Positions 1 to 8,640 of a DNA stretch of 64,000 nt are shown piece by piece. The translations under genes and the position numbers were made by a program. Origin of the DNA: Rhizobium sp. CCGE 510 (lineage in GTDB: Bacteria > Pseudomonadota > Alphaproteobacteria > Rhizobiales > Rhizobiaceae). Position 1 is the stretch's first letter. Each line of letters opens with the position of its first letter. The stretch covers positions 744,001-808,000 of the forward strand of contig NZ_AEYF01000045.1 in assembly GCF_000292525.1 (NCBI RefSeq), given 5' to 3'. The notes under the pieces are model-generated. The model saw only the letters and a list, made by a program, of their open reading frames with translations, was not told the DNA's origin and made no database searches.

Positions 1-155
1 TATTCCGGCATACGGCAACAGCGCGCGACAAAAGCTTCGATATCGATCTGCCGCCGAAATCGGAGGGCCGCATGACGATCAGCCGAGCGGGAGCGGTCGA
101 CTTCTACTGCCGCTTTCATCCCGCCATGACGGGTAAACTGAACGTCCGGCCATAG
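1..155 (+). CDS. cupredoxin, C-terminal part (start outside window)
   Basis: Only the last 50 residues are present. The frame is open from base 3 to the TAG at 153-155. The end carries the type-1 copper ligand pattern of small blue copper proteins: a Cys, a His three residues later and a Met three residues after that (CRFHPAM), following FY and preceding a short final beta strand (TGKLNV). This spacing is like amicyanin/plastocyanin and the cupredoxin-1 family, which are periplasmic electron carriers or copper-binding proteins. The ECF sigma factor gene starts 43 bases downstream on the same strand, so the two are probably co-transcribed. The N-terminus and any signal peptide cannot be seen, so the subfamily is open. 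Confidence 0.75.
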   Translation, partial: FRHTATARDKSFDIDLPPKSEGRMTISRAGAVDFYCRFHPAMTGKLNVRP

Positions 156-198
156 GGGCGGGCGTCAATCAAAGACGGCAGGCAGGCGGAGGATTCCC

Positions 199-912
199 AT
201 GACAGCCATTCCGGTTCCGGTCCCGCGACACCGGCCGTTTCAGCCGACACTTTCCGACGCCGACCTCGTGCCCCTCGCAAAAATGGGCGACGAGCCCGCT
301 ATCCGCGCCATCATTCAGCGCCATAACCAGCGCCTGTTCCGCACCGCGCGCGCCGTCATTCGCAACGATGCGGAAGCGGAAGACGTCGTTCAGGCGTCTT
401 ACATCAAGGCCTTCACCAACCTGACGACGTTCCGGGGTGAGGCGGAGCTTTCGACATGGCTGACCCGAATTACGCTCAACGAGGCGCTGGGCCGGGTACG
501 GGTTCGGAAGAACACCACCGGGCTGGAGGAAATCGACATGCAGGCAACGTCCGCGAGTGGGCAGATAGTGGTGCAGTTTCCGTTTTCCCTATCCACAACA
601 GATCCGGAAACCGAGCTGTCGCGGAGCCAGGCGCGGCATCTCCTCGAACAAGCAGTCGACGAACTTCCCGATGATTTTCGCGCCATCTTCGTGCTGCGTG
701 ATGTCGAGGGTATGAGCACCAACGAGGCCGCATCCTACCTCGGCATAAGACCCGAAACCGCGAAGACGCGGCTCCACCGGGCGCGGAAATTGATGCGCCA
801 GTCGATCGAAAAGCGGCTCTCGGGCGCATTCTCGGCGCTATTTCCATTCGATGGCGCCCGCTGCGCTTTCATGGCCGACCGCGTCATCGCTGCCCTTCGC
901 CAGCCGTCATAA
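199..912 (+). CDS. ECF-family RNA polymerase sigma factor
   Basis: This 237-residue protein has the sigma70 region 2 core at about residues 35-100 (EAEDVVQASYIKAF, the helix that contacts core polymerase and the -10 element) and region 4 at about 150-210 (LPDDFRAIFVLRDVEGMSTNEAA, then a helix-turn-helix ending KTRLHRARK). The Shine-Dalgarno GGCGGAGGA lies just before the ATG. It follows the cupredoxin gene by 43 bases. The C-terminal 25-30 residues after region 4 (with an FPFDGARC segment) are longer than in a minimal ECF factor. No anti-sigma gene is adjacent downstream. One could lie upstream of the window. The pairing with a copper protein suggests an envelope, metal or redox stress role, which is inference. 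Confidence 0.9.
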   Translation: MTAIPVPVPRHRPFQPTLSDADLVPLAKMGDEPAIRAIIQRHNQRLFRTARAVIRNDAEAEDVVQASYIKAFTNLTTFRGEAELSTWLTRITLNEALGRVRVRKNTTGLEEIDMQATSASGQIVVQFPFSLSTTDPETELSRSQARHLLEQAVDELPDDFRAIFVLRDVEGMSTNEAASYLGIRPETAKTRLHRARKLMRQSIEKRLSGAFSALFPFDGARCAFMADRVIAALRQPS

Positions 913-949
913 TACTGCCGCCGTATCGACGGCGCGCCCCCGCCCGTCG

Positions 950-1651
950 CTATGAGGCAAGCGCCTGCCTGATGCCGGCGAGGCCGCGACGCAGGAACGG
1001 GTCCGAGTGAATGTAGAAGAACTGCACGCCCTTCTCCCGCCAATGCGGCAGTTCCTCGGCGGTCACGAGTGTACCGGCAATCTTGCCTGCGGCGCGAATC
1101 TTGCTGACGGCACGCGCGACCTCGTCCAAGACGGCTGCCGGGCGCGGCTCGCCGAACGGCGGAGCCGGCGGATACCCCATATCCTGGGAGAGGTCGCCGG
1201 GACCGACGAAGAACACGTCGATGCCGTCAACACGAAGCATCTCGTCGAGATTGGCGATCGCATCCTGCGTCTCGACCATGGCGATCACCAGCCGCTTTTC
1301 GTAATCAGATGGCTGGGCATAACGGACGGCATCGACAATCGCACGCGCCTGTTCTGAAGTCTCGACCATCGGCACCATGATCCCATCGGCGCCGGCATTC
1401 AAATAGCGGATGATGACGGGACGTTCGTGCGAATGCGGGCGGACGATCGCAGCGCCGCCGGCAGAGCGAACGATCTGGGAGGTCATCCTGACATCCTCGA
1501 AGCTCCAGGTGCCATGCTCGCAGTCAACGAAGACCGAATCCGCGCCAAGTTCCACTAGCCGGGCGGCCAGGCCCGAAGAGGAGTGGTGGGGCGTAAACAT
1601 CGAGATGGCTTCGCCGGCCTGCAGCCGGGCACGCAGCTTTGCGCCGTTCAT
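950..1651 (-). CDS. HpcH/HpaI-family aldolase (2-keto-3-deoxy acid type)
   Basis: The 233-residue protein belongs to the HpcH/HpaI aldolase/citrate lyase family, class II metal-dependent aldolases that split 4-hydroxy-2-oxo acids into pyruvate and an aldehyde. Visible marks are the DCEHG stretch with a following WSFED (about 43-53), the GADGIMVPMVET motif carrying the metal-binding Glu (about 87-98), and the GPGDLSQDMG segment that normally holds the second metal ligand. It is slightly shorter than the usual 250-270. The AGGAGG ribosome site overlaps the end of the upstream SDR gene, so the two are translationally linked. As last gene of the hyuAB operon it is probably the final carbon-carbon cleavage step of that pathway. 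Its exact substrate is unknown. Confidence 0.88.
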   Translation of the reverse strand: MNGAKLRARLQAGEAISMFTPHHSSSGLAARLVELGADSVFVDCEHGTWSFEDVRMTSQIVRSAGGAAIVRPHSHERPVIIRYLNAGADGIMVPMVETSEQARAIVDAVRYAQPSDYEKRLVIAMVETQDAIANLDEMLRVDGIDVFFVGPGDLSQDMGYPPAPPFGEPRPAAVLDEVARAVSKIRAAGKIAGTLVTAEELPHWREKGVQFFYIHSDPFLRRGLAGIRQALAS

Positions 1652-1660
1652 GATGTCCTC

Positions 1661-2470
1661 CTATTTCCTTGGTTTCGGCATATCGGGCGTATCGGCCGGC
1701 GCGCCGACCCAGCGCGCGGTCTCGATATCGGCGGATGTGTCCCGCATGAAGGTCGGGCAGATGTGAAGCTCGGGGATGACGGCGCCCTTCTGCAGGCTTG
1801 CGCAGAGCGCGATTGCCCTCGCCACGTCATGCGGATCGAGCATGACGGCACGCTCGCTTTCGAGCGGCGGCCGTGCGCGGTTGTCCATGATCGGCGTGTT
1901 GGTTTCGCCGGGAAGGATCGTCGTCGCCCGGATACCCTGGTTTCGATAGGTGTTGTGAACGAAGGTCATGAAGTTCTTCACGCCGGCCTTGGCAGCGCCA
2001 TAGGCCGCTCCGCCCAGCAAGTTCGGATTGAGTGCGGCAAGCGAGGAAACGGTGATCACCGTGCCGCCGCCATTGGCGATCATGTCGGGCAGGACGGCCT
2101 GGGTGAGGTTGAAGACGGCGGTCAGGTTGACGTTGACCGTGGAGTTCCACTCCTCCTCGCTGAGGAAACGCGCACTCAATATCTTACTTGCGCTTCCGGC
2201 ATTATTGACGAGGATATCGACCGGGCCGATGCCGTCCTTGATCCACTTCACGCTTTCGAAGATTTCCAGCCGCGATTCAATGTTCAAAGGCCGGGTGAAG
2301 GCCTTGCCGCCCCGCTTCTCGATCAGACCGGCGACCTCCCGCAGCGGCGCCATCCGGCGGCCGGTCAGAACGACGGTGGCTCCTTCCTCGGCAAGAAGGA
2401 TCGCGGCCTCGCGACCGATGCCCGTTCCCGCTCCGGTAACGAGCGCGATCTTTCCGTTCAACAGGCCCAT
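1661..2470 (-). CDS. short-chain dehydrogenase/reductase
   Basis: The 269-residue classical SDR has the nucleotide-binding TGAGTGIG motif near residue 13, the structural NNAG at about 90, and the catalytic YGAAKAG (YxxxK) at about 160. I start it at MGLLNGK. The frame is open further upstream but runs through the end of hyuB with no SDR-like sequence. It begins 11 bases after hyuB and its stop overlaps the ribosome site of the aldolase gene. In the hyu operon it probably oxidises or reduces a hydroxy/keto intermediate before aldol cleavage. The substrate cannot be deduced from sequence. Confidence 0.9.
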   Translation of the reverse strand: MGLLNGKIALVTGAGTGIGREAAILLAEEGATVVLTGRRMAPLREVAGLIEKRGGKAFTRPLNIESRLEIFESVKWIKDGIGPVDILVNNAGSASKILSARFLSEEEWNSTVNVNLTAVFNLTQAVLPDMIANGGGTVITVSSLAALNPNLLGGAAYGAAKAGVKNFMTFVHNTYRNQGIRATTILPGETNTPIMDNRARPPLESERAVMLDPHDVARAIALCASLQKGAVIPELHICPTFMRDTSADIETARWVGAPADTPDMPKPRK

Positions 2471-2481
2471 GATGGCTTCTC

Positions 2482-4158
2482 CTATTCCGCGGCCACCGCG
2501 GCCGCGCCCTTGTAGCCATATATAAGCTTCGCAGCCCTTGGCGTGATCAGGCCTTCGGCTAGATCCTGTTCGATCAGTGCGGCCGGACGCTCGCTCACCT
2601 TGCCCCATCCGCCGCCGCCCGGCGTTTCGACCTCGAGCCGCTCGCCGGTCTTCAGGACGACCTTGCCCTTCGGAAATTGCGGCCGGCCTTCTTTGCTGAC
2701 CTTGCCCGGGGCGCCGTCCTGCCCGTCGACGACACCGAAGCAGGGATGCCGGACACGCTCGGATGCGAGATAGATGTTCATTGCCGAGCGGCCAAGATTG
2801 CGCAGGATTGCGCGCTGCCCCAGGCCGCCGCGATATTTGCCGGCTCCGCCGGAATCGGCGATCAGCTCCTTGCGCTCCATCAGCACCGGCACGGCGATTT
2901 CGAACATTTCGATGGCCGTCACCTTGCAGTTCGATGGAAAGCTCAGCGTGTCCAGCCCGTCGAACTCCGCGCGGGCGCCCTGACCGCCATGGAAATTCTG
3001 CACCGATCCATATTGCGAGCCGTCGTCCCTGCGGCCGACGCAGTTGGCCGCCCATATCGGCGCGCCGCCGCTGTCGCCCATGACCTTGTCAGGCACTACG
3101 CCTTCGAGTGCCCGGAAGATCAGGGAGGGGATCGCATGGCCGATCAGGTTGCGGGAATTGCCCGCCGTCCACTGCTCCGGATTGAGAACGGAGCCCAATG
3201 GCGCTTCGTCGGTGATCGGCGTGATGCAACCCTCATTGTTCGGCGTATCAGGATCGAGCAGGCATTTCAGCGCATAGACGGAATGGGCATAGCGGTAGTT
3301 GGTGCGGCAGTTGATCGAATGGAGAACCTGATCGGATGTGCCGGCGTAATCCACATGGATGGAATCGTCGCCGACGATGACCGTCGCCTTCAAGGTGATG
3401 TCGGTCTCATAGCCGTCCAGCGTCATCTGCGCCGAATAGCGGCCATTCGGCCACGCCTTGATCGCCTTGCGGGTCTGCGCCTCCGAGCGGGAATGGATCG
3501 CTTCGGCGAGGCCGTCGATATCGTCGAGGCCGTATTCGTCGAGGAACTTCACCAGTTCGCGGCCCATGACATTGTTGGCGGCGATCATCGATTCCAGATC
3601 GCCCTGGACTTCGGTCGGAAGCCGCACCGAGGCGGCGATGATGTCGAGAACGTCCTGATTGGGAACGCCGGCCTTGTGCAGTTTGACGATCGGGAAGCGG
3701 ATACCTTCCTCGAAGATGTCGCTCGCTTCCGCATGAAGCGGCGCGCCGCCGATGTCGGGCAGATGGGCGATCGAGCCGGCATAGGCAACCACCTTGCCGT
3801 TCTTGAAGATCGGGGTGATCATCGTCACATCGGGCAGATGGCCGGTGCCGATCTCCGGATCGTTGGTCGCGAGAACGTCGCCTTCGGCAAGCGTTTCCGC
3901 CGGAAACTTCGGCAGGAAATATTTCTGCGCCGCGGCTGGCAGCGAGGTGATGAAGACGGGGATAGACCAGGTGCATTGGGCAAGCGCCCGCCCCTTGCTG
4001 TCGAGCAGCACCGTGACGTAATCGTGGTTCTCGCGGACGATCGGCGAGAAGGCCGTCTTGCCGAGCACGTTGTCTGCCTGATCGGCGATGAAGATCAAGC
4101 GGTTCCACATGACCTGCAGATTGATCGGATCGTTGAAATCGGTAGCGGTGTTCGACAT
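2482..4158 (-). CDS. hyuB: hydantoinase B / oxoprolinase family subunit
   Basis: This 558-residue protein is a full-length HyuB-type subunit (family of N-methylhydantoinase B, the C-terminal half of 5-oxoprolinase and acetone carboxylase alpha). Characteristic stretches are FSPIVRENHDYVTVLLD near 40, GDVLATNDPEIGTGHLPDVT near 95-115 and PSNCKVTAIEMFE near 410. It ends in the family's typical glycine-rich segment (ETPGGGGWGKV). HyuA and HyuB together use ATP to phosphorylate and hydrolyse a cyclic amide bond. The gene starts 11 bases after hyuA and is followed 11 bases later by the SDR, so all four genes form one unit. The true substrate (hydantoin, oxoproline, N-methylhydantoin or another lactam) is not fixed by sequence. 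Confidence 0.92.
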   Translation of the reverse strand: MSNTATDFNDPINLQVMWNRLIFIADQADNVLGKTAFSPIVRENHDYVTVLLDSKGRALAQCTWSIPVFITSLPAAAQKYFLPKFPAETLAEGDVLATNDPEIGTGHLPDVTMITPIFKNGKVVAYAGSIAHLPDIGGAPLHAEASDIFEEGIRFPIVKLHKAGVPNQDVLDIIAASVRLPTEVQGDLESMIAANNVMGRELVKFLDEYGLDDIDGLAEAIHSRSEAQTRKAIKAWPNGRYSAQMTLDGYETDITLKATVIVGDDSIHVDYAGTSDQVLHSINCRTNYRYAHSVYALKCLLDPDTPNNEGCITPITDEAPLGSVLNPEQWTAGNSRNLIGHAIPSLIFRALEGVVPDKVMGDSGGAPIWAANCVGRRDDGSQYGSVQNFHGGQGARAEFDGLDTLSFPSNCKVTAIEMFEIAVPVLMERKELIADSGGAGKYRGGLGQRAILRNLGRSAMNIYLASERVRHPCFGVVDGQDGAPGKVSKEGRPQFPKGKVVLKTGERLEVETPGGGGWGKVSERPAALIEQDLAEGLITPRAAKLIYGYKGAAAVAAE

Positions 4159-4169
4159 CGGAATTCGCC

Positions 4170-6233
4170 TTACTGAATGTTAATCACGAGGTTGCCGTTG
4201 GCATCGACGTGGAAGACGCCGCTTGGCCCGACGACGGCCGTGGATTCGCGCTGTTCGACGATCGCCGGTCCCGCAAATTCCCGATCCACCGGAAGCTTGT
4301 AGTGGTCGTAGACAGGCGTCTCTGCATAGGCGCCGAGTTCTTGGAAATAGACTTGGCGTTGCCCCTTCAACGCATCGGCGACCTTGACTTCATGAGGCCG
4401 GGTCACCCGATCCTTTTCGCCGCTGGCGCGAAGCCGCCAGGTGATGACCTCGACGGACGCCTTGACTGTGCGGCCGAACAGCTCGCGATAGAGCTTGTAG
4501 AAATTGGCGAGCAGCTGCTTGAGGAATTCCTCCTTCGGCAGGCCGCGATCGGGCAGAGCCACGGTGATCTCGTGGCCCTGGCCGACATGGCGCATATCGA
4601 CCGTGAAGCGGTTGGTGATCGTCTCCTTGGCGATGCCGGCGGCGGAGACCACCTCGGTGCCCTGCGCAGCCAGATCGTCCAGCAGACGGTCGACCGCCGC
4701 GACATCCCAATTGTCGACCGGCATCGGATGACTTGCGGAGAGATCGACGGCGACCGGCGCGATCAGCAGGCCGATGGCCGAGGTGACGCCTGCCCCCGTC
4801 GGGCAGATGATGCGCTTGATGCCGAGCTTGCGGGCGATACCGTAGGCATGCACCGGGCCCGCGCCGCCGAATGCCACCATCGGCAGCGACCGCGGATCGA
4901 CACCGAGATCGGTGGCATGCATGGCCGCCGCCTTGCTCATGGATTCATTGACGAGATCGTGAATGCCCCAGGCGCAACGGTCGACGCTGACATCGAGGGA
5001 TTTGGCAAGTACGGCCATCGCTTCGCGCGCGGCGTCCTTCGACACTTTGAAGGAACCGCCGACGAAGGACTCCGTCCCCATATATCCGAGCAGGATATCC
5101 GCATCGGTCACCGTCGGCTGCGTGCCGCCACGCTGATAGGCAGCCGGACCGGGCATCGCGCCTGCCGAATGCGGGCCGACATCGAGGAGGCCAAGCGGGT
5201 TCTTTGCTGCGATCGAACCGCCGCCGGCACCGATTTCGATCATCTGGATCGACTGGATCTTCAGTGGAAAGCCCGAGCCCTTGCGGAAACGCTGATAGTG
5301 GGCAACCTCCAGGTCCGTTCCGACGGTTGGTTCCCCATTCGGGATCAGGCAAAGCTTGGCGGTGGTGCCACCCATGTCGAAGGAAAGCACGCTTCCCTCG
5401 CCGGCAATGCGCCCGAACTCGGCAGCAGCGACGGCGCCGGCCGCAGGCCCGGATTCGATCAGACGAACAGGAAGCTCGGCCGCACGCTGGCTCGGCACCA
5501 GACCGCCCGACGAGGTCATCCAGAGAACTTGACGGTCGATGCCTTTCTTGGCGAACTCACGCTGGAGATGGGCAACGTGACCGGCCATCTGCGGACGCGT
5601 ATAGGCATTGACCACCGTCGTCGATGCGCGGTCGAATTCCCGCATTTCAGGGCAGACCTCCGACGACAGCGATACGAAAATATCGGGGTCCTCCTCACGC
5701 AGGAGGGCGGCCACGCGCTGTTCATGCTGCGGATATTTATAGGCGTGCAGCAGGCACACGGCGACGGAACGGATGCCCTTCTCCTTTAGACGCGACGCGA
5801 TTTCACGGACGGTCTCTTCCTTGAGTTCCGTCATCACCGCGCCATCGGCCGCGATCCGCTCGACGGCGCCATGGCTGTTCGACCGCGTGACCAGTGGATC
5901 CGGATATTTGATATTGAGATCGTAGAGGTCGTAGCGGCCTTCGTTGCGGATGCGCAGCATATCCTGAAAGCCATCGGTGGTGATGAAGCTGGTCTCGACG
6001 CCCTTGCGCTCCAGCACGGCATTCGTCACCACGGTCGTCGCACCCAAGACCTGCAGACGCTCGATCGAGATGGCGGAGGAGAATTGCTCCAGGAGTTCCG
6101 ACACGCCCTGCACGACGGCTTCCGCCGGGTTCTTCGGCGTGCTCAGCACCTTGTGAAGATGGAGATCGCCATTATCGTCAAGCAACGCGAAGTCGGTGAA
6201 TGTGCCGCCAGTGTCGAAAGCCAGTTTTGCCAT
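4170..6233 (-). CDS. hyuA: hydantoinase A / oxoprolinase family ATPase subunit
   Basis: This 687-residue HyuA-type protein opens with the ASKHA-fold phosphate-binding motif FDTGGTFTDF (residues 6-15). It has a second nucleotide-binding region (SVLSFDMGGTTAKL) near 280 and the family segments IEIGAGGGSIA near 320 and VAFGGAGPVHA near 455. The ribosome site GAGGGA lies close before the ATG. It is the first gene of the hyuA-hyuB-SDR-aldolase operon. The 156-base gap upstream holds a dyad (6342-6362) nearly copied upstream of the Liv binding-protein gene, which suggests control by the adjacent LysR regulator. HyuA is the ATPase half of the ATP-dependent ring-opening enzyme. Confidence 0.93.
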   Translation of the reverse strand: MAKLAFDTGGTFTDFALLDDNGDLHLHKVLSTPKNPAEAVVQGVSELLEQFSSAISIERLQVLGATTVVTNAVLERKGVETSFITTDGFQDMLRIRNEGRYDLYDLNIKYPDPLVTRSNSHGAVERIAADGAVMTELKEETVREIASRLKEKGIRSVAVCLLHAYKYPQHEQRVAALLREEDPDIFVSLSSEVCPEMREFDRASTTVVNAYTRPQMAGHVAHLQREFAKKGIDRQVLWMTSSGGLVPSQRAAELPVRLIESGPAAGAVAAAEFGRIAGEGSVLSFDMGGTTAKLCLIPNGEPTVGTDLEVAHYQRFRKGSGFPLKIQSIQMIEIGAGGGSIAAKNPLGLLDVGPHSAGAMPGPAAYQRGGTQPTVTDADILLGYMGTESFVGGSFKVSKDAAREAMAVLAKSLDVSVDRCAWGIHDLVNESMSKAAAMHATDLGVDPRSLPMVAFGGAGPVHAYGIARKLGIKRIICPTGAGVTSAIGLLIAPVAVDLSASHPMPVDNWDVAAVDRLLDDLAAQGTEVVSAAGIAKETITNRFTVDMRHVGQGHEITVALPDRGLPKEEFLKQLLANFYKLYRELFGRTVKASVEVITWRLRASGEKDRVTRPHEVKVADALKGQRQVYFQELGAYAETPVYDHYKLPVDREFAGPAIVEQRESTAVVGPSGVFHVDANGNLVINIQ

Positions 6234-6341
6234 GTTTCCCTCGAAGCAACGGTTGGTCTCATGCGGTTTCGGAGACCCTTATGTCTACTGAGGAGGTTAG
6301 GTGATCGGCGACCGGCTTGGCTAACACAGTTGCCGTCTGCC

Positions 6342-6362
6342 GCCATAGGGTTTGCTTATGGC
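6342..6362 (-). promoter_or_regulatory. candidate LysR operator upstream of hyuA (ATA-N9-TAT)
   Basis: A perfect GCCATA-N9-TATGGC dyad lies about 110 bases upstream of the hyuA start. The core ATA-N9-TAT is the consensus described for NAC-type LysR regulators, and the linked regulator at 6390-7328 is of the LysR family. The surrounding 45 bases (from GGCTAACACA at about 6319 to the dyad) closely match 13387-13430 upstream of the Liv SBP gene. Binding is inferred. Confidence 0.6.
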
Positions 6363-6389
6363 AGGCGAGGTTGAAAAAACGGGTCGGCT

Positions 6390-7328
6390 CTACACCGTCT
6401 TAATACCCTGATGCTGGCTGCTCATCAGCTTTGCAACGATCTCCAGCAGGACGGCTCGAGCCGCGAGGGCTGGCTCCGACAGAGGCAGATGGTCGGAGAC
6501 GCAGAGGGAGACGGTCGCTTCGATGACGGGCTTGGTCAGCGCCCGCACCTGCGTACCGGCGAAATAGGAGGTCTCGGTCACCACCGATGCCGGAAGAATG
6601 GTGGAGCCCAGCCCTTCCCGTACCGCAGCGTCGAGCGCCGGCACCGACTCGATCTCGGACACCACCTGCGGATGGGCGCGGGCGCGGGCGAATGCTTCGT
6701 CGATGAGCCGGCGAAGCAGATGGCCTTTGCTCGGCAGCAGCAGCGGCAGGGCGTCGACCGATTCGAGCGGCAAGGGCTCGGAAGGATCGCCGGGCAATTC
6801 CGCGCCAGGCGGCGATACCAGGAACATCTGCTCGCGGAACAGCGGCTGGAGCGTCACGCCTTTGATAGGATCTGCGGCATAGATCAGCGCCATGTCCATC
6901 TTGCCGGTCATGATAAGTTCGCTGAGAATATGGCCAAAACTGTCGTTTATGTGGACGACGACGTCGGGATGACGGGCTTTCATTTCCTTCAGGATTGGAA
7001 GGGACAAGGCGCTCGACGTCGAATAGGTCGCAAGCCCTATCGACACCCGTCCGGCCACCGACTTTGCGGACTGGTTGATATCGGTCTGAGCCTGATCAAT
7101 CTGCTTCAACATCAGCTGGGCATGCCGATAGAGGATCAGGCCGGCCTCGGTCGGAGTGATGCCGACATTGCTTCGGATCAGAAGCTTGTGCTTGAAGTGG
7201 GCCTCCAGCGCGGCAATCTGTTGGGAAAGCGCAGGCTGAGCAGTGCGAAGCAGGGCCGCAGCGCGTGAAACGCTGCCGGTATCGACGATCTTGACGAAAC
7301 TTCGCAGTTTTCTGAAATCTACGCTCAT
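6390..7328 (-). CDS. LysR-family transcriptional regulator (NAC/CysB-like)
   Basis: This 312-residue LTTR has an N-terminal winged helix-turn-helix (DFRKLRSFVKIVDTGSVSRAAA, then QPALSQQIAALE) and a C-terminal effector-binding domain from about 90. I start it at MSVDFRK, where the family begins. Upstream in-frame sequence runs into the aminotransferase end. It sits 76 bases after the aminotransferase gene on the same strand and just before the hyuA promoter, so it is probably the pathway regulator. Copies of an ATA-N9-TAT dyad stand before both hyuA and the Liv SBP gene, fitting this family. The inducer is unknown, perhaps the cyclic substrate or its ring-opened product. Confidence 0.92.
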   Translation of the reverse strand: MSVDFRKLRSFVKIVDTGSVSRAAALLRTAQPALSQQIAALEAHFKHKLLIRSNVGITPTEAGLILYRHAQLMLKQIDQAQTDINQSAKSVAGRVSIGLATYSTSSALSLPILKEMKARHPDVVVHINDSFGHILSELIMTGKMDMALIYAADPIKGVTLQPLFREQMFLVSPPGAELPGDPSEPLPLESVDALPLLLPSKGHLLRRLIDEAFARARAHPQVVSEIESVPALDAAVREGLGSTILPASVVTETSYFAGTQVRALTKPVIEATVSLCVSDHLPLSEPALAARAVLLEIVAKLMSSQHQGIKTV

Positions 7329-7404
7329 GGCCTCAAGCTTCGGTTTTACGGAACCTAAGACCTCGGGCGGGAGACGCGCAAGCCCCTCCCGCGTGCTGCA
7401 GAAT

Positions 7405-8613
7405 TCAACGCAATTCGCCGACCGCCCGCTCGATGCGATCACAGGCTTCGGTGATGGCGTCCATCGAGGTGGCGATCGACAGGCGGAAGTACGGCGACAT
7501 GCCGTAGGCCGCACCCTGCAGGGCCGCCACGCCGACGCCGTCGAGAAGATAGAGGACGAAGTCGAGGTCCGTCTCGATCACTTTGCCTTCCGGCGTCCTC
7601 CTGCCGATCACGCCGGCGCAGTTGGGAAAGAGGTAGAAGGCCCCGTCCGGCACCAGGCACGACAGGCCCGGCACGGCGTTCAGACGCCGGCAGGCATAGT
7701 CGCGGCGTTCCTTGTAGACCTTGACGCTGTCGGTGACGAAGCCCTGGTCGGAGGCGAGCGCATGCGCGGCCGCCGCCTGGCTGACCGAGGACGGGCAGGA
7801 TGACATCTGCGACTGCAGCTTGTTGATCGCCGCGATCAGCGGCGCCGGCCCCGCTCCGTAACCGATACGCCAGCCGGTCATGGCATAGGATTTCGACACG
7901 CCGTTGGTGAGGAGCACCCGGTCCTTCAATTCCGGCACAGCTGCGACCAGTGTTGCCATCGGCTCGTCCTTGAACCAGACCTGATCGTAGATGTCGTCGG
8001 AGAGGATCATGATCTCGGGGTGCCGCAGCAGTACCTTTCCGATCTCCCGCAGTTCGTCGCGGCTATAGGCAGCGCCGGTCGGGTTCGACGGCGCGTTCAG
8101 GATCAGCCACATGGTCTTCGGTGTGATCGTTGCTTCGAGGGCTTCCGGCGTCAGTTTGAAGCCCTGCTCCTGCGGGCACTGCACGATGACCGGCTTGCCC
8201 TCGTTGGCGATCACCATATCGGGATAGGAGACCCAATAGGGTGCTGGAATGATGACCTCGGCATCGTTCTCGACGCTGGCCATCAAGGCGAGGAACAGGA
8301 TCTGCTTGGCGCCGCCGCCGACGCAGATCTCGTTATCGGCATATCGCAATCCGAGACGCCGCTCGAAATCGCCGATGATCGCCTTGCGCAGGGAAGGCGT
8401 GCCGTTGACGGCGGTGTATTTGGTTTCGCCCCGATCGATGGCGGCATGGGCCGCGGCCTTGACGTGATCCGGCGTATCGAAGTCGGGCTCGCCGACCGTC
8501 ATGTCGACGATGTCGCGGCCTGCCGCCTTCAGCTCGCGGGCGCGCGCTGCCGCCGCCGTGCTCGGCGAAACCTTGATTCTGGAGACACGTGAGGCTGGCA
8601 CGAAAGTGCTCAT
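7405..8613 (-). CDS. class I/II PLP aminotransferase (aspartate-aminotransferase type)
   Basis: This 402-residue fold-type I aminotransferase is close in pattern to the Ib aspartate aminotransferases. It has the substrate-binding N-terminal TVGEPDFDTPDHV (about 40), NAPSNPTG (about 176, binds the pyridine ring region), SDDIYDQ (about 205) and the PLP lysine in GVSKSYAMTGWRIGY (about 240). The final region carries the FRLSIA arginine that binds the substrate carboxylate. It is 27 bases downstream of livF and precedes lysR, within the importer operon. The likely job is converting the amino acid released by HyuAB into a 2-oxo acid for the later SDR and aldolase steps, which is inferred from context. 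Confidence 0.9.
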   Translation of the reverse strand: MSTFVPASRVSRIKVSPSTAAAARARELKAAGRDIVDMTVGEPDFDTPDHVKAAAHAAIDRGETKYTAVNGTPSLRKAIIGDFERRLGLRYADNEICVGGGAKQILFLALMASVENDAEVIIPAPYWVSYPDMVIANEGKPVIVQCPQEQGFKLTPEALEATITPKTMWLILNAPSNPTGAAYSRDELREIGKVLLRHPEIMILSDDIYDQVWFKDEPMATLVAAVPELKDRVLLTNGVSKSYAMTGWRIGYGAGPAPLIAAINKLQSQMSSCPSSVSQAAAAHALASDQGFVTDSVKVYKERRDYACRRLNAVPGLSCLVPDGAFYLFPNCAGVIGRRTPEGKVIETDLDFVLYLLDGVGVAALQGAAYGMSPYFRLSIATSMDAITEACDRIERAVGELR

Positions 8614-8640
8614 GGATATGTCCTTAGTTCTTCCTAGGGT

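Noticed and set aside
2471..3055. Longer N-terminus for the SDR gene
   Set aside because: The added part is hyuB coding in another frame; the SDR fold begins at MGLLNGK.
2677..4176. 499-codon plus-strand open frame opposite hyuB
   Set aside because: It is the reverse-frame shadow of a well-supported HyuB protein; no family pattern, Arg/Asp-rich low-complexity composition.
4209..5789. 526-codon plus-strand open frame opposite hyuA
   Set aside because: Shadow of hyuA in a high-GC replicon; no recognisable domain or ribosome site.
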